Origin: Corallococcus carmarthensis
Lineage (GTDB): Bacteria; Myxococcota; Myxococcia; Myxococcales; Myxococcaceae
Reading direction: 5' to 3'
Length of the DNA: 64,000 bases
NCBI RefSeq assembly: GCF_003611695.1
Contig: NZ_RAWE01000003.1
Location: forward strand, 85,874-149,873
Shown here: in pieces, positions 41,970 to 50,514 of the stretch
Position numbering within the stretch: position 1 is the stretch's first letter
How the letters are laid out: every line of letters begins with the position of its first letter
Translations under genes and position numbers: made by a program
Notes under the pieces: generated by a model
Databases searched by the model: none
What the model was told of the DNA's origin: nothing
What the model saw: the letters and a program-made list of their open reading frames with translations, nothing else

Positions 41970-42995
41970 ATGAAGATCATCCCCGACACGAATCCGTCTC
42001 CCACGCAGCAGCTTCATTCGGCAATCACTGGCTTCTTCATCAGCCAGGTCATTGGCACCGTGGCCCGTCTGGGAATCGCGGACCTGCTCGCGGCAGGAGC
42101 CCGGGACAGTGATTCGCTGGCGGCCGAGCTCTGCGTCCACCCAGGCGCCTTGTTCCGGCTGATGCGGGGCGGCATCACCGCCGGCATCCTCGAGGCCGTC
42201 TCCGAGCGGACCTTCGCCCTGACCCCGATGGGCGAAGGGCTGCGCTCGAACGTCCCTGGCTCGATGAGGGACGTGGCCATCATGCTGAGCGACAAGTCGC
42301 ACTGGTTGCCGTGGGGGCTGCTTCCCGAAGCGGTCCGCACCGGAAGGTCCCCGGTGCAAGCGGCCCTCGGCTCCGACATCTGGGAGCACCTCGCCCGGCA
42401 CCCCGATGAGGCGAAGCACTTCGCCCAGGCCATGGGCAATCTGTCCGGCCTGGTGGCCAGCGAGCTGACGCAGCACATCGACTTCGCTCCCTTCGCCCGC
42501 GTGGCGGACATTGGAGGAAGCCACGGCGATCTGCTTGCACAGGTGCTGCGCGACCATCCCTCCTGCCGGGGCATCCTCTTCGACCTGCCCCAGGTCGCCG
42601 AAGGCGCGAAGCCGGTGCTGGAGTCCCGAGGCCTCGCCAGCCGGGTGGACGTGGTGGCCGGGAGCTTCTTCGAGCCCGGCATTCCCTCCGCCGAAGCCTA
42701 CCTGCTCAAGCACATCCTCCATGACTGGGATGATGAGTCCTCCACCGCCCTGCTGCGCCAGCTCCACGCCGCGGCCCCCTCCGGCGCCCGGCTCTTCGTG
42801 CTGGAGTTGGTGATTCCGGACAACCGGAAGCCAGACTCATCCCACCTGATCGATCTCAACATGCTGGTGATCGCCGACGGGCGCGAGCGCACCGAGGACG
42901 AGTTCCGGGCGCTGCTCGCCGCGACGTCCTGGAAGGTGGAGCGCATCATCCCCACCCGGAGCGGGGCCAGCATCATCGAGACGGTGAAGGCCTGA
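41970..42995 (+). CDS. SAM-dependent O-methyltransferase, paralogue of the divergent neighbour
   Basis: 341 residues with the same two-domain plan: an N-terminal dimerisation helix set, motif I VADIGGSHGDLLAQVL, and HILHDWDDE with the catalytic histidine. Clearly related to the divergent gene at 40839 in motif order and end sequence (IIPTRSGASIIE against VIPTPSALSITE), so the pair probably arose by duplication with inversion. No clear Shine-Dalgarno before the ATG at 41970. No biosynthetic cluster neighbours are visible. Confidence 0.85.
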   Translation: MKIIPDTNPSPTQQLHSAITGFFISQVIGTVARLGIADLLAAGARDSDSLAAELCVHPGALFRLMRGGITAGILEAVSERTFALTPMGEGLRSNVPGSMRDVAIMLSDKSHWLPWGLLPEAVRTGRSPVQAALGSDIWEHLARHPDEAKHFAQAMGNLSGLVASELTQHIDFAPFARVADIGGSHGDLLAQVLRDHPSCRGILFDLPQVAEGAKPVLESRGLASRVDVVAGSFFEPGIPSAEAYLLKHILHDWDDESSTALLRQLHAAAPSGARLFVLELVIPDNRKPDSSHLIDLNMLVIADGRERTEDEFRALLAATSWKVERIIPTRSGASIIETVKA

Positions 42996-43178
42996 GCGAT
43001 TGAACCGGGGACGAAGCCGAATTGGCACACGTTGAAGCCGGTACTGATGGCCCAATGACGCGTGGGCAACGAATGCAAGAAGCGAATCCCTCTCATCCGG
43101 CGCAACGCACTACACTCCATGGCATTGACAGGCGCGGGCGCCTTTCCGGACCTCGCCCCTCGACAGGAGCGCCGTGCC

Positions 43179-44816
43179 ATGGCCCTCGAGTCCCCTGCCC
43201 TCCGTGCAGTCATCCTCGGTTGTGCCCTGCTGTCGTCCTCCTGCTCCGACAAGCCGGGGCCCATGGAGCCCCCGCCTCCCCCCGCGGACCCCTGGGACGG
43301 GACGTATACGCCCCTGACCGACCCGACGGACTGGGTCGACCGGGGCGAGTACGCGCCCTGCGCGTTCACACCGCCCCCGGGGACGGCCGTCGACTGCGAC
43401 GACCCGTCGCTCTTCGACCTGTCGAAGTGTGACACCGCCTCGCTCGCCACCCTGGATTCCCACGGCATCTACCAGGTGGACATGCGTCACGCCTCGGGCT
43501 TCGCGGACTTCGCTGGCATCCGGGTCCCCAAGGAGGGCGGCACCGCGACCATGAGCGTCCTCCCGATGCAGAGCACTCCGGTCACGCGGCAGCAGCTCCA
43601 GGGAGGCTTCCTCTTCTCCGCGCGGTACACCTTCCGGGACACCGTCCGGAGCCTGGTCTTCGCGGGCTGTGGCGTCACCGGCCCCGGGCTGGTGACGGGA
43701 TGCTTCGCCCGCTGCGGCAACGGCAAGGTCGGCTCCTCGGGCACCTTTGAAGCCGCCCGGATGACCTGGGGACGGGGCGAGTCTGAATCCTCGGGAGGGC
43801 TGCGCCTGCTCTCCGAGACCCATGTCCAGACGGTGCGCCCGGTGGATGTGTATGTCCACCGCGGCCACGCCTATGTCGTCTCCATTGACGACCGGTTCAC
43901 CCAGGCCCCGGGCGGGCTCGCGGTGGTCGACGTCCGTGACCCGAGCCATCCCGTCATCACGAAGCGGATCTCCCTCCCGGGGGACTCATATTGGAACGCG
44001 GCCTGGGCCAAGGACGACGCGCTCTACATCGCCAGCAAGAGCTCGGGCGTCATCGTCTTCGATATCACCCACCCCGGGGACCCTGCCTTCGTGCGCAGTG
44101 TGCCCGGCCGCGGCCCCCTGGATGTCCACACCCTGTTCGTGGAGGGCCACCGGCTGTACGCCGTGTCACCGGGCCCCGCGCCCACCGGCGAGACGCTCAT
44201 CTTCGACATCTCCACGCCGCTCCAGCCCGTCCTGCTCAATCGCTTCGTCGCCGCCGACACGACGTCCGCGTTTCCCTCGGCGCACGACTCCTTCGCCTAC
44301 CAGGACCGGCTCTACGTCAACCACTACAGCGCGGGCTACGTCGTCTTCGACGTGAAGGACCCGATGAGCCCGCGGGAGCTGGGCCACTACACGTTCGAGT
44401 CCGACAACAGCTTCGCGACGAGTCACGCGAGCGCGGTGAGCACCTTCGCGGGGAAGACCGTCGCTTTCGAGGGCGGTGAGTACCAGGGCGCCCACCTGCG
44501 CGTGCTGGACGTCACGGACCCCACGAACATCCAGCTCATGGGCCGCTACAAGCTGCGCCCGCAGACCTCCATCCACAACCTGATCCTCAAGGACAAGCGG
44601 CTCTACCTCGCCTACTACCAAGAGGGGCTGCGAGTGCTGGACGTCTCCATTCCCACCCAGCCGCGCGAAGTCGCCTACTTCAACACGTTCCGCGAGTCCG
44701 ACATCAACCGGGGCGATGACCTGCTCGAAGGCGCCATTGGCATCCGCGTCCCCGGAGACGGCTACGTGTACGTCGTGGACACCTCACGGGGACTGCTCAT
44801 CTTCAATGAGCCCTGA
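43179..44816 (+). CDS. LVIVD-repeat lipoprotein
   Basis: About 545 residues from the ATG at 43179 (AGGAG upstream; the in-frame ATG at 43062 is out of context). Lipobox LSSSCSD (Cys about 21). The C-terminal 330 residues repeat a beta-propeller-type blade with L-x-V-x-D signatures such as GLAVVDVRDPSHPVI, VIVFDITHPGDPAF, YVVFDVKDPMSP and LRVLDVTDPTN. Such LVIVD proteins are common on myxobacterial surfaces. Probably an outer-membrane or extracellular binding or scaffold protein; ligand unknown. Confidence 0.8.
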   Translation: MALESPALRAVILGCALLSSSCSDKPGPMEPPPPPADPWDGTYTPLTDPTDWVDRGEYAPCAFTPPPGTAVDCDDPSLFDLSKCDTASLATLDSHGIYQVDMRHASGFADFAGIRVPKEGGTATMSVLPMQSTPVTRQQLQGGFLFSARYTFRDTVRSLVFAGCGVTGPGLVTGCFARCGNGKVGSSGTFEAARMTWGRGESESSGGLRLLSETHVQTVRPVDVYVHRGHAYVVSIDDRFTQAPGGLAVVDVRDPSHPVITKRISLPGDSYWNAAWAKDDALYIASKSSGVIVFDITHPGDPAFVRSVPGRGPLDVHTLFVEGHRLYAVSPGPAPTGETLIFDISTPLQPVLLNRFVAADTTSAFPSAHDSFAYQDRLYVNHYSAGYVVFDVKDPMSPRELGHYTFESDNSFATSHASAVSTFAGKTVAFEGGEYQGAHLRVLDVTDPTNIQLMGRYKLRPQTSIHNLILKDKRLYLAYYQEGLRVLDVSIPTQPREVAYFNTFRESDINRGDDLLEGAIGIRVPGDGYVYVVDTSRGLLIFNEP

Positions 44817-44832
44817 CCCAGCACTACACTTT

Positions 44833-44853
44833 CTAGATTTACATTTTAAACAT
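44833..44853 (+). promoter_or_regulatory. A/T-rich patch in the leader upstream of the VCBS-like lipoprotein gene
   Basis: The stretch TTTACATTTTAAACATG stands out in a very G/C-rich background between two same-strand genes and is a candidate promoter; no exact -35/-10 spacing can be assigned. Confidence 0.3.
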
Positions 44854-44915
44854 GATTCTGACAGCATTCTCCCACGGGCCCTCGTGAGCGTCTCGCGAGC
44901 CCGCTGGGAGGCACC

Positions 44916-45719
44916 ATGAAGAACGCGTCACGAATGAATGGGATGTGGCGGTGGATGGGAATGCGCGGGACGGCGCTCGCGGCCGTCGTGCTCACGCTCG
45001 GCTGTGGAGGCGCCCCCGAGGAGCAGCCGGCGGATGCGCTCCCGGAAACCCAGCAGGCCGCGCTCACCGCCACCGGCGACTTCGACGGTGACGGCACCAC
45101 CGACCAGCTCACCACCAGCCTGACGGGCATCTCCATCTTCCACCCGTCGAAGGGGACGACGAAGTTCTACGGCTTCACCGGAAGCTTCGCCGTCAACAAC
45201 ACCTCCATGGATCTGGACGGGACGGTGGGACTGGAGGTGGTGGTCGTCACCAGCGGCGGCATCAGCGTCATCACCGACAAGAAGGGGACGTCGCAGTTCT
45301 ATTCCTTCTCCGGCAACTTCTCGATCGTGAACGTGAGCGACACCGACGGGGTGGCGGGCGCGGAGATCGTCACCGCATCGCTTGGCGGCGTCAGCGTCAT
45401 CCGGCACCGGAGCGCCAGCAGCTACTTCTATCCGTTCTCCGGCACGTATCAGATCAACACGGTGGTCGACACGAACGGCGTCGCGGGCGCGGACATCGTC
45501 GTGGTGGCCAAGAACAGCACCAGCCAGGGCATCTCCATCATCCACGACTCGAACCGCACCTCGCAGTACTACGCCTTCAGCACCAACTTCACCATCACCG
45601 CGGCGTGTGACTCGGACGGGGTCGCGGGCGCTGAGCTCTTCATCTCGACGTCCACGAACAAGTACATCCTCAAGGACCGGACCGGTCAGACGACGACCAC
45701 GACCCAGACGGGCTGCTGA
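44916..45719 (+). CDS. FG-GAP/VCBS-like repeat lipoprotein
   Basis: 267 residues with GGGAGG before the ATG and a lipobox LTLGCGG (Cys about 30). The mature protein is four or five repeats of about 45 residues with D-x-D-G (for example DFDGDGTTD and SDTDGVAGAE) and short beta strands, resembling calcium-binding FG-GAP or VCBS modules of surface adhesins. The repeated GISVI/GVSVI element suggests a beta-propeller. Function and ligand unknown. Confidence 0.7.
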   Translation: MKNASRMNGMWRWMGMRGTALAAVVLTLGCGGAPEEQPADALPETQQAALTATGDFDGDGTTDQLTTSLTGISIFHPSKGTTKFYGFTGSFAVNNTSMDLDGTVGLEVVVVTSGGISVITDKKGTSQFYSFSGNFSIVNVSDTDGVAGAEIVTASLGGVSVIRHRSASSYFYPFSGTYQINTVVDTNGVAGADIVVVAKNSTSQGISIIHDSNRTSQYYAFSTNFTITAACDSDGVAGAELFISTSTNKYILKDRTGQTTTTTQTGC

Positions 45720-45835
45720 AGCCGGACAGGGCTGCGTCTCCCCTCCCCGGGTAACGCGCCAGGCCTCGTGCGCCCCACGCGGTGGGGCGCGGCGGGTTGC
45801 GCGAAGCGGCCCGGCAGGTGTCTGCTGCCGGCCCC

Positions 45836-47152
45836 ATGTCACGCAACACGCAGTGGAAGGTGGCCGGCTTCGGTGTGTCGGCCCTGGTGCTCGTCACCGC
45901 GCTGGTCCTCGCCAACGGAACGCACGAGGCTCCTGGAGCGCTGTCTCCAGAGCTGAGCGACCGGGATGACTTCGCCCAACAGGCCCTGGCGGCCCTCCGC
46001 GCCGCGGACCCCACGGGCGAGCTGAAGTACGACCCGGAGCGATTCCTCATCCAGCGCTACTCCCCGGACGGCGGCCTGGGGATGTCCCTCTTCCTCACCA
46101 ACTTCCACCGCGAGTACCAGGCCACCCCGCCCGAACGGCGCGGCGAGGTGCTCGCGCGATTGGGGCGGGCAGGCGTGCTCCCGGAGGCCCCGGCCACCTA
46201 TGCGCAGGCGCGTCCACAGCTGCGGCTGGTGGTGCGCGCCCGCGACACCTTCGAGCAGTTCTCCCAGCAGGCCGGTGGGTCGGCGCCGGTGTCCTGGCGG
46301 CCGGTGGGCGAGGTGCTGGCGGAGGCGCTCGTCCAGGACACCCCGGACGCCATGCGCTACGTGCCCATGGAAGAGCTGGCGCGGTGGGGCATCTCCTACG
46401 AGCAGGCCCGCGCGGATGCGATGACCAACCTGCGGCGTATGGACACCGTGCCGCTCAGACACCTGACCCTGGGCGCCTGCGTGCTCGCCACGAATGACAG
46501 CTACGGCGCCTCGCGGCTGCTGCTGGAGGACGTGGTGCGAGGCTGCGAGGTCAAGGGCGAGCCCGTGGTGCTGGTGCCCAACCGGGACACGCTGCTCATC
46601 ACCGGCTCCGAGGACGCCACGGGCCTGCTCTCGGTGGCGGAGGCGGCCGTGGAGGGCATCCGTGCGCCGCGCCCCGTGGACGGGCACGCGCTGCGCCTCA
46701 CCGCCGACGGATGGAAGCCCTTCCTCCCCGAACCGCGGAGCCCGTCGCGGAGCATCCTGGAGAACCTCGCGTTCGCCAGCCGGGTGCGCGGCTACGAGGA
46801 ACAGACCGAGCGGCTCCGGCAGCAACAGGAGCAGGAGCACAGCGGCGTCTTCGTCGCCAGCTTCATCCCGGAGAAGGACGCCCGGGGACGCTTCTTCGGT
46901 CAGACCCTCTGGTCCAACGACGGCGAGTCACTGCTCCCGCGCGCGGACGTCATCCTCTTCATGGACGCGGCGCTGGGCCCCGACGCGCCGCCGGTGGCCT
47001 CCGTCCGCTGGGACCTGGTGGTGCGCGACGCCGGAACGCTGCTGATGCCCGAGCTGGGGGTGTACCCGGAGCGCTACCGCGTGCAGGGCTTTCCCTCGGA
47101 GGAACAGCTCCAACGCTGGAAGGCGGATCCGACGGCCATGGACGTGCCCTGA
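45836..47152 (+). CDS. Signal-peptide-containing DUF1444 (YtpQ)-like protein
   Basis: About 438 residues from the ATG at 45836; an N-terminal signal or anchor (FGVSALVLVTALVLANG) starts it. The core includes VVLVPNRDTLLITGSEDATG, matching the DUF1444/YtpQ pattern of an N-R-D-x-L followed by G-x-x-D. The N-terminal helical portion and the last 120 residues are unassigned. Likely periplasmic or membrane-anchored. Family function is unknown; the assignment rests on one motif. Confidence 0.6.
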   Translation: MSRNTQWKVAGFGVSALVLVTALVLANGTHEAPGALSPELSDRDDFAQQALAALRAADPTGELKYDPERFLIQRYSPDGGLGMSLFLTNFHREYQATPPERRGEVLARLGRAGVLPEAPATYAQARPQLRLVVRARDTFEQFSQQAGGSAPVSWRPVGEVLAEALVQDTPDAMRYVPMEELARWGISYEQARADAMTNLRRMDTVPLRHLTLGACVLATNDSYGASRLLLEDVVRGCEVKGEPVVLVPNRDTLLITGSEDATGLLSVAEAAVEGIRAPRPVDGHALRLTADGWKPFLPEPRSPSRSILENLAFASRVRGYEEQTERLRQQQEQEHSGVFVASFIPEKDARGRFFGQTLWSNDGESLLPRADVILFMDAALGPDAPPVASVRWDLVVRDAGTLLMPELGVYPERYRVQGFPSEEQLQRWKADPTAMDVP

Positions 47153-47199
47153 CGCCGAGCCGTCCGTGCGCGTGACGGGCGCATGCCGCGGAAGGCGGT

Positions 47200-48150
47200 A
47201 TGCTCACGCGAGGCCCCCGACCCGGAGAACGGCCCTTGGCCCTCATCCCCCTCTACAAGCCACAGGACCTGGTGAAGAAGGCCGCGACGCAGGCCGTCTT
47301 CCCAGCCCTCATGGTGGCGCCGCCTCCGTCCCAGCAGCGATCGCTCGTCGGGCTGAAGCGCCTGATGCATGACCGCAACCTGGACCCCAAGGGACTGGAG
47401 GCCACGGTCTACGACACCCGGGGCTGTGTGCTCAGCGGGGCGCTGCACGAGGCCGCCGACCTTTCGCAGAACACCCACACCATCACCGAGCCGGGCACCG
47501 GCGTCATCTTCAACGGGGACCACAACCTGCTGGCCCTGTTGGTGGGCGGACCCGTGGTGGCGCAGTCCTTCAACATCTACTACCTGCACTGGGGCTTCGA
47601 CAGCACCCACTGCGTGCGGCTGGGCGCGGACGCGAACTACTTCGTCACCGCCGCCCTCCAGGGGTGCTCCATCTTCGTCACCGGCGACCCCACGTCGCCG
47701 ACGGTGTACCACCTGAACGCGAACGCGGCGGGGGCGAACGCACCCAACGACGCGGCGAGGTACCAGGCGAAGGTCCAGGTGATGGAGGCCCGCTTCAACG
47801 CCGCCCGGAAGGTCATGGGCGGCAACCAGCAGTCGTCGGCCTCCGCATCGATGCTGGACTACATGCCCGGCATGCTGAGCGTGGCGGGCACCGCCCAGCT
47901 CGAATACGACCACGGCGTGAGCGGCACCTCCTGGCACCACGTGGGCACGCATGCGTTCCGGTCGTTCTGGAAGGTGGATCAGGACGAGCTGATGCAATTC
48001 GGTACCGTGTTCGGGGTGCGGAAGGAGGGGCGCTGGTCCTTCTACTTCCAGAAGCGCAGCCGCCATGAGTACCGCTACAAGACGTGGATGTCCGGCAGCG
48101 CCCGCCATGCCGAATGGACCGCGGAGTGCCGCCGGTTCTGGCCCGCTTGA
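47200..48150 (+). CDS. Putative LSGC-like (CNF1/BLF1/CheD-type) deamidase
   Basis: 316 residues; GGAAGG precedes the ATG. AALQGCSIFV...TVYHLNAN places a candidate nucleophile Cys156 and His171 exactly 15 residues apart on adjacent strands, the spacing of Cys866/His881 in the Rho-activating domain of CNF1; the LQGC resembles the LSGC motif of CNF1 and BLF1. The fold around it is beta-rich with Gly-His elements (GTSWHHVG). No signal peptide. An effector-like glutamine deamidase acting on a host or prey protein would fit. Inference from motif and spacing only; an unrelated cysteine hydrolase is possible. Confidence 0.45.
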   Translation: MLTRGPRPGERPLALIPLYKPQDLVKKAATQAVFPALMVAPPPSQQRSLVGLKRLMHDRNLDPKGLEATVYDTRGCVLSGALHEAADLSQNTHTITEPGTGVIFNGDHNLLALLVGGPVVAQSFNIYYLHWGFDSTHCVRLGADANYFVTAALQGCSIFVTGDPTSPTVYHLNANAAGANAPNDAARYQAKVQVMEARFNAARKVMGGNQQSSASASMLDYMPGMLSVAGTAQLEYDHGVSGTSWHHVGTHAFRSFWKVDQDELMQFGTVFGVRKEGRWSFYFQKRSRHEYRYKTWMSGSARHAEWTAECRRFWPA

Positions 48151-48388
48151 GAGGGTTTAGGGCGGAGGCCCTGTGCGCCTTTCTCCGAACACCAACAGCC
48201 AGCATGTTCGCTTCGATGATGCCGTAGAGTGGTCACATGAGCTGGAAGGCCTCGTGGCTGCCCTGTCCGGCCGTGTCCCCGGGCTGGACATTCCTTCCCT
48301 GGGAAACAACCCGGCCGCGGTCCTGGGTGCGTATCCGATGGGATGTGTCCCCGAAGGACACGGGACAAGGGCTCCCGGAGGCCACGGC

Positions 48389-49855
48389 ATGGCGGATGGA
48401 ACTGTCATTCAAGGGAGGGCGGTTCGCCGCGCGTTGATGCGGGTGGCCCTGGCGCTGGCGCTCACCCTGGCAGCAGCCTGCCCACCTACCGATCCTCCTC
48501 CCACGGACGGCACCGCTGACGCAGGGGACGTGACGGACGCGGGCCCCGAGGACGCCGGAGTGCCGGACGCGAGCGTCGGCTGCGCGCTGCCCGCGCCCCA
48601 GGCCCCGGAGGCACCGTGGGCCAGCCGCTGTGATGCCACGGTGCCTGCGGACACGTGTGCTTCGTTGGTGCTGCCGGCGGCCGGCCCGGTGCCTCCCGCA
48701 GAGCGGTGGTGCGAGGACTCGGCCCGCCTGCTGTGCGCGGCCGGAGTGGACGCCGGCACGGTGGAGCCCACGGCCGAGTCCGGCTGCGTCGAGCGTGAGC
48801 AAATGAATTGCGCGTCCCGCTTCCCGCTCGTGAGCCGGGAGGCGGGCTATCTCACGTACTGGCCCGAAGCCGCGTCCGCGTGCCTTTCGGGAGATGTGAA
48901 CCCGTCCTCCACGGTGTGCGGCTGTGCCTTCGTGCGCGCTTCGGTGGGAGGGGCCTGCGGCATGGATGCCCACTGCCGCACGGGCTACTGCCTCAAGGAT
49001 GCAAGCGATGCGGGCGTCTGCGTCGCCTGTCCGGAACGGCGTCCCGTGGGCAGTCCCTGCGGCCAGGTGGGGGACGCACCGTGTGACGAACACGGCTCCT
49101 GCGCGCAGGGGTGCTGCGTGCCGCGGCCCGACGTGGGAGAGGCTTGCAGCTTCGCGAAGCCCTGCGACCCGGACACGTCGTCCGGCTGCCGTCCCCTGTC
49201 CCATGAGGACACGGCGGGCGTCGGCACCTGCCGTGCGTACAGGCAGGACGGCGAGACGTGCGGACAGGACACCCGGTACGAATGCGGGTTCCTGCCGGCC
49301 CCACTCTGCGACCTGGGGACGTGCGTGCCGGGCCGGGTCTGCACCTTCGTGAGCCCGGATGCCTCGGTTCCCAGACAGTGCCAGCCGGAAGGCGTGCGGT
49401 GCGATGCACGGGGCATTGGCTGCGGCCCCGGCCAGCTCTGCCCCGGCCCCAACGGCCTCTGCATCGCGCCCGATTCGCTCAGCGAAGGGGAGGCCTGCAC
49501 GGGCCCCGGCCAATGCGCGGAAGGCCTGCTGTGCGACAAGGGGGTGGCGGGCACCGGCGTGTGCATCACGGCGGGCCCGGGCGAGTGCCGCTACGACGTG
49601 GAATGTCCCTGGGCCGAGCGGTGCCTCGACGGGCACTGCACGGAGGGCAAGGCCCTGGGGGCGGCCTGTGACAAGCCCCAGGACTGCGCGAAGTACCTCA
49701 TCTGCGCGCGCGGGGAGGATGGAGGCGCGACCTGCGCCCCGCAGCCGCGCCTGGGCGAGCGCTGCCGCTTCACCGGGCCGGACGGAGGCGCCCCCTCGTG
49801 GCAGTACCTCTGCCTCACGGGCAGTTGCAGCAGCAAGACGGGCCTCTGCGAGTAG
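48389..49855 (+). CDS. Cysteine-rich Dickkopf-like lipoprotein
   Basis: About 488 residues from the ATG at 48389, chosen for its GGAGG site; frame-compatible starts at 48173 and 48437 are less supported. Lipobox TLAAACPP (Cys about 33), then an Asp-Ala-Gly linker and about forty cysteines in repeated modules such as GGACGMDAHCRTGYC, GEACTGPGQCAEGLLC and GAACDKPQDCAKYLIC. The C-x-x-x-x-x-C-x-x-G-x-x-C arrangement resembles Dickkopf/EGF-like myxobacterial surface proteins. The 48151-48388 gap before it contains no clear signal. Function unknown. Confidence 0.75.
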   Translation: MADGTVIQGRAVRRALMRVALALALTLAAACPPTDPPPTDGTADAGDVTDAGPEDAGVPDASVGCALPAPQAPEAPWASRCDATVPADTCASLVLPAAGPVPPAERWCEDSARLLCAAGVDAGTVEPTAESGCVEREQMNCASRFPLVSREAGYLTYWPEAASACLSGDVNPSSTVCGCAFVRASVGGACGMDAHCRTGYCLKDASDAGVCVACPERRPVGSPCGQVGDAPCDEHGSCAQGCCVPRPDVGEACSFAKPCDPDTSSGCRPLSHEDTAGVGTCRAYRQDGETCGQDTRYECGFLPAPLCDLGTCVPGRVCTFVSPDASVPRQCQPEGVRCDARGIGCGPGQLCPGPNGLCIAPDSLSEGEACTGPGQCAEGLLCDKGVAGTGVCITAGPGECRYDVECPWAERCLDGHCTEGKALGAACDKPQDCAKYLICARGEDGGATCAPQPRLGERCRFTGPDGGAPSWQYLCLTGSCSSKTGLCE

Positions 49856-49885
49856 CCCGCGCGTGCGATGGCCCGCTTCGCCGTG

Positions 49886-49907
49886 CTCCCCGGGAGAGAC
49901 CGGGGAG
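49886..49907. terminator. Candidate terminator hairpin after the cysteine-rich lipoprotein
   Basis: An 8-base stem (CTCCCCGG with CCGGGGAG) and six-base loop, 30 bases after the stop codon. No U-tract follows. Confidence 0.5.
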
Positions 49908-49947
49908 TGGCGCGATATCAGGCGCGCCGCCTAGCGTGGCCCGCACG

Positions 49948-50400
49948 ATGCTCACCACCACGCTGCTGCTGCTCGCACTCTCCGCCACTCCTGCCGTGCC
50001 GAGCGCGCCGGCCACGAAGCCCGCGGCCCCGGCCGAGAAGAAGATCGAGTTCGACAAGCACTACCTCGTCCTGCTCAAGCGCGCGCCCAACGCGGCCAAG
50101 ATGGAGCCCGAGGCCCTCCAGAAGCTGCAGGGCGAGCACCTCGCGCACCTCACTCGCATGGGGGAGAGCGGAAAGATGGTGCTCGCGGGCCCCTTCGACG
50201 AACAGGACGACGTGGCCATGCGCGGCGCGTGCATCTACCGCACGGCCACGAAGCAGGAGGCGCGGCAGCTCGCCGAGCAGGACCCGATGGTCAAGGCGGG
50301 CCGGCTGCAGGTGGAGGTGCTCGCCTGGTACACCGAGAAGGGCTACCTCGCCTTCCCCAAGGCGCCGCCCGCGGAGGCGCCGAAGCCCACGCAGAAGTAG
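49948..50400 (+). CDS. Exported YciI-like protein
   Basis: About 150 residues. The ATG at 49948 gives a signal-peptide-like N-terminus (TTTLLLLALSATPAVPS). The core YciI-type domain contains HYLVLLKRAP, then HLAHLTRMGESGKMVLAGPF, with a conserved His near residue 60 and a Gly-Pro-F motif typical of the family, related to the ferredoxin-like fold. YciI proteins are of unknown or uncertain catalytic role; an exported version is unusual. A frame-compatible start at 49798 would put residues inside the preceding hairpin. Confidence 0.7.
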   Translation: MLTTTLLLLALSATPAVPSAPATKPAAPAEKKIEFDKHYLVLLKRAPNAAKMEPEALQKLQGEHLAHLTRMGESGKMVLAGPFDEQDDVAMRGACIYRTATKQEARQLAEQDPMVKAGRLQVEVLAWYTEKGYLAFPKAPPAEAPKPTQK

Positions 50401-50514
50401 CCCCAACGGCGGGCCGTCCAGGCGCCGGTCCCGTGGGTGCCGGTTTTTCGTCCGGCGCGTCCTGGGTGAGACTGCTGGTGACCGGCACGGTGCGTGGACG
50501 CGAGGGGGATCCAG

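Noticed and set aside
42996..43178. Possible minus-strand gene remnant between methyltransferase and LVIVD gene
   Set aside because: A short G/C3-rich stretch without start, stop or recognisable similarity; not enough to call.
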